DNA of 64,000 nt, taken from contig NZ_CP022303.1 in the NCBI RefSeq assembly GCF_004216475.1, positions 310,001 through 374,000 on the forward strand, read 5' to 3'. The notes beneath the pieces were generated by a model that saw nothing but the letters and a program-made list of their open reading frames with translations, was not told where the DNA came from and did no database searches. A program made the translations under genes and the position numbers. Shown one piece after another: positions 59,940-64,000 of this stretch. Source of the DNA: Thalassococcus sp. S3 (GTDB lineage: Bacteria > Pseudomonadota > Alphaproteobacteria > Rhodobacterales > Rhodobacteraceae). Numbering within the stretch: the first letter of the stretch is position 1; every line of letters begins with the position of its first letter.

Positions 59940-61115
59940 ATGCAGAACAGATTGCGTTTCGGTATTTTCCTGGCGCCGTTTCACAAGCCCGGCATTAACC
60001 CGACGCTTGCATTGCACAATGACCTCGAGCTGATCGAGCATCTCGACCGCTGCGGGTACGATGAGGCCTGGATCGGGGAACATCACTCCGCCGGATCCGA
60101 GATCATCGCAAGCCCCGAGATTTTCATGGCCACCGCGGCAGAGCGGACGCGCAACATCAAGCTGGGGACCGGTGTCGTCTCGCTCAGCTACCACAATCCG
60201 CTCTGGGTCGCCGAACGCATTGTTCTGCTGGATCACCTGACCCGCGGGCGCGTCATGCTCGGCGTGGGTCCGGGTGCCCTGCCCACGGACGCAAAGATGA
60301 TCGGGATCGATCCGGGTCAGACGCGCGGGCTGCTCGAAGACAGCCTGGGCGTGATCATGCAGCTTCTGACGAGTGACGAGCCGGTGACGTTCAAGAACGA
60401 CCGCTGGGATCTGCGTGATGCACGGCTGCACCTGAAACCCTATTCCAACCCACTCTTTGACGTGGTCACGGCGGCGGTGGCTTCACCGGCTGGGCCGCGT
60501 CTCGGCGGTCGGCACGGCACGGGCTTGCTGTCCATCGGTGCCACTTCGGCTGCGGGTTTCGACGCGCTGGCGCTGCATTGGGACGTGATGGAAGCAGAGG
60601 CCAAAGCCCACGGCAAAACCGTGGATCGCAACAAGTGGCGGCTGGTGGGCATGGTCCATATCGCCGACACGATGGAACAGGCCTACAAGGATGTCGAATA
60701 CGGGATGGAGCAGTGGTTCCACTATTTCCAGGCTGTCGCGGCCTTTCCGCAAATGGAAGTTCCGGGCAATAACGTGAAGGAGATGATCGAATTCGTGAAC
60801 GAAAGCGGTTTCGGCGCGATTGGGACGCCTGACATGGCGATTGCCCAGATCGATCGTCTGATGAAGCAGTCAAATGGCGGTTTCGGGGCGTATCTGATGC
60901 TTGCCCACAACTGGGCTGACCCGGTCGCGACCCACAAATCCTATGAGCTGATCGCGCGCCATGTCATGCCGCACTTCCAGGGCCATCACCTGCCCACGAT
61001 GGACAGCGCGGCACGGGCAGAGAAACTGCGCCCCGAACTTGCCGAGAAGCATGCCAAGGCTGTTGAAGACATGCAGCAACGCTATGAAGCGGAGGTTGCA
61101 GGTCGGGTGCATTAG
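59940..61115 (+). CDS. LLM class flavin-dependent oxidoreductase
   Basis: A 391-residue luciferase-like monooxygenase using reduced flavin. Family features: RFGIFLAPFHKPGINPTLAL, GYDEAWIGEHHSAGSE, LGTGVVSLSYHNPLWVAERI and LDHLTRGRVMLGVGPGALP. It is closest in style to limonene-monooxygenase-like members. GGGAGGACGAAGACC precedes the ATG. A reductase partner is not next to it. Substrate unknown. Confidence 0.88.
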   Translation: MQNRLRFGIFLAPFHKPGINPTLALHNDLELIEHLDRCGYDEAWIGEHHSAGSEIIASPEIFMATAAERTRNIKLGTGVVSLSYHNPLWVAERIVLLDHLTRGRVMLGVGPGALPTDAKMIGIDPGQTRGLLEDSLGVIMQLLTSDEPVTFKNDRWDLRDARLHLKPYSNPLFDVVTAAVASPAGPRLGGRHGTGLLSIGATSAAGFDALALHWDVMEAEAKAHGKTVDRNKWRLVGMVHIADTMEQAYKDVEYGMEQWFHYFQAVAAFPQMEVPGNNVKEMIEFVNESGFGAIGTPDMAIAQIDRLMKQSNGGFGAYLMLAHNWADPVATHKSYELIARHVMPHFQGHHLPTMDSAARAEKLRPELAEKHAKAVEDMQQRYEAEVAGRVH

Positions 61116-61594
61116 CCTCTGACGGCGTCCAACCATTCGTTCGCGCGCTGAAGATCGCTCAGCGAGGCTTCGGCGAGATCAAAGCCGCGGGTCAGCAGAT
61201 GCTGGCCCGCGCTCATCCCGCGCCCCACCTCAAGGCGTGCGCGGTAAGCCGGGTTCCCTTGCGATGTAAAGCTGCGTTCGATGCCGATCTGGTCGATGTC
61301 GGACAAATCATAGTTGATGCTGCGATAGCCGAACGGGGTCTTCCTGCGATGTTCCGCGAGGCCGGTCGAGGTATCGAGGATGAGTTGGCTCCGTTCCGGA
61401 AGGAAAAGGGTCACAACAAAGGCCGCGACGCTGGCAAGGCCGACGATCAGCAAGGCGCGCAGCTCAAAGCCTTGCGTGGTCATCAACATCAGCAGCCAGA
61501 AGAACAGCAATGTGACGATGCCGGCGGGGAGCACATATGCAAAATTCCGGTGCTCCAGGATCAGTTGATCCGGCGTGTCACGGGTGATCTTCAT
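61112..61594 (-). CDS. Hypothetical membrane protein
   Basis: A 160-residue protein with two adjacent helices (FAYVLPAGIVTLLFFWLLML and LRALLIVGLASVAAFVVTLFLP), then a cytoplasmic domain of beta type (SQLILDTSTGLAEHRRKTPFGYRSINYDLSDIDQIGIER) that looks like a small PH-like fold. Its stop overlaps that of the convergent LLM gene by 4 bp. Family not recognised. The 266-bp gap to azoR holds only one hairpin. Confidence 0.75.
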   Translation of the reverse strand: MKITRDTPDQLILEHRNFAYVLPAGIVTLLFFWLLMLMTTQGFELRALLIVGLASVAAFVVTLFLPERSQLILDTSTGLAEHRRKTPFGYRSINYDLSDIDQIGIERSFTSQGNPAYRARLEVGRGMSAGQHLLTRGFDLAEASLSDLQRANEWLDAVRG

Positions 61595-61818
61595 CTGGCC
61601 TGGTCAATGTCACGGCAATTGTTCACTCTCACCAAGATACGCCCTCGTAAGCTGTCTTCAACGGAGAGCGGCAAAAATGGAAATTGCCCGACGGGCCAGT
61701 TTGCTCGTCACTCAAAGATCTATGGACCGCCTCCTGCCACTCGCAGATCGAAAACGGAACAGATCAAGGTCAGCCGCCGCGCGGCCTGCGACCGGATCCA
61801 TCCGGTCGCGCATCCTTG

Positions 61819-61843
61819 CGGGCCGATCACAGGGATCGGCCCG
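61819..61843 (-). terminator. Hairpin downstream of azoR
   Basis: CGGGCCGATC (61819-61828) and GATCGGCCCG (61834-61843) form a perfect 10-bp stem with a 5-base loop, 18 bp past the azoR stop. No T-run follows, so it may be a stem-only terminator or an mRNA end stabiliser. Confidence 0.5.
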
Positions 61844-61860
61844 GTGCGGTCTGAAGGACC

Positions 61861-62442
61861 TCAGGCGGCCAGCTTGTCAAGCGCATCTTGCGCGGTCGCC
61901 AATGCCGCGTCCGGGTCGACCATCATGCGATCCGCCGAGATGATTTCCACATCGGTGATGCCAATGAAGCCCATGATGTGCCGCAAGTAGTCCGAGGCGA
62001 AATCCGCCTCCGATCCCACTTCCGTTCCGCCAGAGGCGATGGCGATGATGGCTCGTTTTCCGCTCAGCAATCCCTCGGGCCCGTTCTCGGAATAGCGAAA
62101 GGTTTTACCGGCGCGTGCGACCAGGTCGATCCAGGCCTTCAGGCTGGCCGGGACGGCAAAGTTGTAGATCGGCGCACCGATCACGATCGTATCTGCGGCC
62201 AGAACCTCTTCCACGATCTGATCGGACAGGGCCAGCAGATCACGCTGAACCGCATCGCGCTGATCTTCTGGTGTGAAATTGGCGGCAATCCATGCGTCCG
62301 TTACGAACGGCAAATGGTCGTTGAGGTCGCGCCGCATTACCTGCGTCGCATTCAGCTTCGCCACGATTTTGGCTGACAGGTCGCGTGAAACCGATCCGGC
62401 CTCGCGGGCCGAACTGTCGATGTGAAGAACGTGTTGGGTCAT
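61861..62442 (-). CDS. azoR: FMN-dependent NADH:quinone oxidoreductase / azoreductase
   Basis: A 193-residue flavodoxin-fold enzyme that reduces quinones by two electrons and can cleave azo dyes. It has HVLHIDSSAREAGSVSRDLS, GAPIYNFAVPASLKAWIDLVARAGKTF and IASGGTEVGSEADFASDYLRHIMGFIG. The ATG at 62442 fits the family. It is divergent from a LysR gene. Together with mhqOD 4 kb away it suggests quinone defence. Confidence 0.92.
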   Translation of the reverse strand: MTQHVLHIDSSAREAGSVSRDLSAKIVAKLNATQVMRRDLNDHLPFVTDAWIAANFTPEDQRDAVQRDLLALSDQIVEEVLAADTIVIGAPIYNFAVPASLKAWIDLVARAGKTFRYSENGPEGLLSGKRAIIAIASGGTEVGSEADFASDYLRHIMGFIGITDVEIISADRMMVDPDAALATAQDALDKLAA

Positions 62443-62558
62443 GTCCAAGGCTCCTGCTGGTGTGTATGGTCTTAGAATTGGCCCTTGCAAAAACGAACGC
62501 AACGTACGATTAGAAACAGCCAATGTGAGTAAATGCACAATAAGGCTTGGAGTGTTTG

Positions 62559-63437
62559 ATGGATAACTGGGATGAAGTCCGCACAGCCTATCAGGTTGCC
62601 CGCATGGGAACGGTCAGTGGCGCCGCCGAGGTTCTGGGCGTGCACCATGCAACCGTCATCCGTCATATCGATGTGATCGAGGCCCGATTGGGCGTGAAAC
62701 TCTTTCAACGCCATGCCCGTGGATACACGCCAACCGAAGCGGGCGAGGATCTGATGCGCGTCGCCCAGACGACCGAGGATCAGCTCAATCAGCTCTCCGG
62801 CCGGATCAAGGGGCAGGGGGACGATGTTACCGGCGAACTGGTGGTCACCTCGCTGGTCTCGCTGGCACCGATGCTCGTACCCACCCTCAGCGCGTTCCAG
62901 GCCGAGAATGAAGGGCTGATCGTCCGATATCTGACCGGAGAGCGGCTCTTTCGCCTGGAATATGGCGAGGCGCATGTCGCGATCCGTGCCGGGACCGCGC
63001 CGGATCAGCCTGACAATGTGGTTCAGCCGCTTCTGCGGCAGCGCATGGCGCTTTATGCCAGCCCCGACTATATCGCCCGGTTCGGCAAGCCCGCCAATCC
63101 GTCGGAGTTTGCCAAGCACCGCTTTGTCAGTTCCGACAATGAAACCAGTCGCGCCCCTTTCAACCGCTGGCTGCGGGCCCATGTTCCGGCGGAGGCCGTT
63201 ACCTTCCGCAGCTCCGACATCCGCGCGATGGAAGAGGCGGTGGCCGCCGGGGCCGGCATCGGCTTTGTCGCTGTTTGCGACGCGGCGCGCCGGTCGGATC
63301 TGGTGGAAGTTCATCCGCCCATGGATGATTGGTCCGCGCCGCTCTGGCTGGTTACCCATGTCGATCTTCACCGGACAGCCAAGGTGCAGAGTTTCCTGAA
63401 ATTTCTCAAGGCAGCCGCCAAGGATTGGGGTGCATGA
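62559..63437 (+). CDS. LysR-family transcriptional regulator
   Basis: A 292-residue LysR regulator: helix-turn-helix WDEVRTAYQVARMGTVSGAAEVLGVHHATVIRHI and ligand domain from GELVVTSLVSLAPMLVP. GGAGTGTTTG precedes the ATG at 62559. It is divergent from azoR across 116 bp and its stop overlaps the EamA gene start by 4 bp, so it may govern both. Confidence 0.88.
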   Translation: MDNWDEVRTAYQVARMGTVSGAAEVLGVHHATVIRHIDVIEARLGVKLFQRHARGYTPTEAGEDLMRVAQTTEDQLNQLSGRIKGQGDDVTGELVVTSLVSLAPMLVPTLSAFQAENEGLIVRYLTGERLFRLEYGEAHVAIRAGTAPDQPDNVVQPLLRQRMALYASPDYIARFGKPANPSEFAKHRFVSSDNETSRAPFNRWLRAHVPAEAVTFRSSDIRAMEEAVAAGAGIGFVAVCDAARRSDLVEVHPPMDDWSAPLWLVTHVDLHRTAKVQSFLKFLKAAAKDWGA

Positions 63438-64000
63438 CCCCACAATTGCAGGGCCACGCGGCCATGCTGCTCTTTTCGGCACTGGTCGCGGGGTCCTTCT
63501 CGCTGGGCGCCTTGGCCGCGAACGAAATCGCGCCCACCGCGCTGAATGCCGCGCGTTTCGGCATCGCGGCCCTGGTGATCGGCGTGGCCGCCCTTGCAAC
63601 GTCCGGCCTGCGCGCTCAGCATTTCGTCGCGCCCTGGCGCTACCTTGTTCTGGGCGGTCTCTTCGCGACCTATTTCGTGTTGATGTTCGAGGGGCTGAAA
63701 ACGGCGGCCCCGGTCAGTGCCGCGGCTGTCTTCACGCTGACGCCGGTCATGGCAGCGGGGTTCGGCTGGCTTTTGCTGCGCCAGATCACAACGCCGCGTA
63801 TGGCGCTGGCGCTGACCATCGGGGCGGTCGGCGCGCTTTGGGTCATTTTTCGCGCAGATCTCGCCGCGCTTGCCGCGTTTCAGATCGGGGGTGGGGAAGT
63901 CATCTATTTCTGGGGATGCATGGCGCATGCGGTCTATACGCCCATGGTGCGCAAGCTGAACCGCGGTGAGCCTGCGGTGGTCTTCACCTTCGGAATGCTT
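63434..64000 (+). CDS. EamA/DMT-family transporter, N-terminal part
   Basis: Starts at the ATG that overlaps the LysR stop (ATGA) and runs off the right edge; 189 residues are visible. Helices such as AAMLLFSALVAGSFSLGALA, FGIAALVIGVAALA, YLVLGGLFATYFVLMFEGL and AAVFTLTPVMAAGFGWLLL fit the 10-helix drug/metabolite transporter fold, first repeat and part of the second. The typical motif around APVSAAAVFTLTPVMAA is present. Substrate unknown. Confidence 0.85.
   Translation, partial: MTPQLQGHAAMLLFSALVAGSFSLGALAANEIAPTALNAARFGIAALVIGVAALATSGLRAQHFVAPWRYLVLGGLFATYFVLMFEGLKTAAPVSAAAVFTLTPVMAAGFGWLLLRQITTPRMALALTIGAVGALWVIFRADLAALAAFQIGGGEVIYFWGCMAHAVYTPMVRKLNRGEPAVVFTFGML

Noticed and set aside
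1-64000. tRNA, rRNA, CRISPR array, insertion sequence or prophage
   Set aside because: No cloverleaf, regular repeat-spacer array, transposase, integrase or phage structural gene was seen on either strand.

Overview
This 64-kb window looks like chromosome of a GC-rich, probably marine alphaproteobacterium of the Rhodobacteraceae (Roseobacter group). The evidence is gene content and style: an ectoine synthesis block, a MipZ cell-division ATPase, an ffh-rpsP-rimM-trmD-rplS-rpmE run, a PhyR-NepR-EcfG general stress response locus, TctABC transport, homoprotocatechuate catabolism, and many 4-bp ATGA/GTGA stop-start overlaps. I found no rRNA, tRNA, CRISPR array, insertion sequence or prophage.

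Layout. 1-3.2 kb: end of ectC, then ectB and an ectoine-type aspartokinase. 3.5-8.8 kb: an EutA-like racemase-family enzyme and MFS carrier beside a LysR regulator, then a second MFS carrier divergent from a TetR regulator with no standard start codon. 9-15.7 kb: housekeeping and unknown genes (DUF2794, NlpC/P60 and M17 peptidases, carbonic anhydrase, a ribbon-helix-helix protein, asd, DUF3095). 15.7-16.5 kb: a short AT-rich patch with one small membrane protein. 16.5-24 kb: hpaFED, an aromatic amino acid decarboxylase and hpaGHI, divergent from hpaR. 24.1-28.1 kb: the four-gene Anbu cluster (ATP-grasp, alpha-E, transglutaminase-like, Anbu).

28.2-37.3 kb: mipZ, then a long minus-strand run reading from ffh through five tandem GNAT acetyltransferases, a chorismate mutase, rpsP, bluB, a 47-residue membrane protein, rimM, trmD, rplS and rpmE. 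37.6-39.8 kb: a lipoprotein/MarR pair and a lone glycine-betaine-type binding protein. 39.9-47.2 kb: tctCBA with two small enzymes, divergent from a dehydrogenase, a Gfo/Idh/MocA oxidoreductase and a GntR regulator. 47.3-56 kb: stress region with a small membrane protein, a glutamine-amidotransferase/amidoligase pair, csbD, an HWE-type histidine kinase, ecfG, nepR, phyR, dps, a degenerate receiver protein, a Crp/Fnr regulator and a BrkB/PLDc_N pair. 56.3-64 kb: mhqD/mhqO with LysR, a formate/nitrite-family channel, a luciferase-like oxidoreductase, azoR with LysR, and the start of an EamA transporter.

The most notable pattern is a local EcfG regulon. GGAAC-N16/17-CGTT promoters, or one-base variants, stand before phyR, nepR-ecfG, csbD, dps, the formate/nitrite-family channel gene, a 47-residue membrane protein and probably the PLDc_N-BrkB pair. 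The phyR and nepR promoters interlock as a 10-bp inverted repeat. Three genes were found by reading the sequence directly: nepR (51908-52075), the 47-residue protein overlapping rimM (31389-31532) and the partial EamA transporter (63434-64000).
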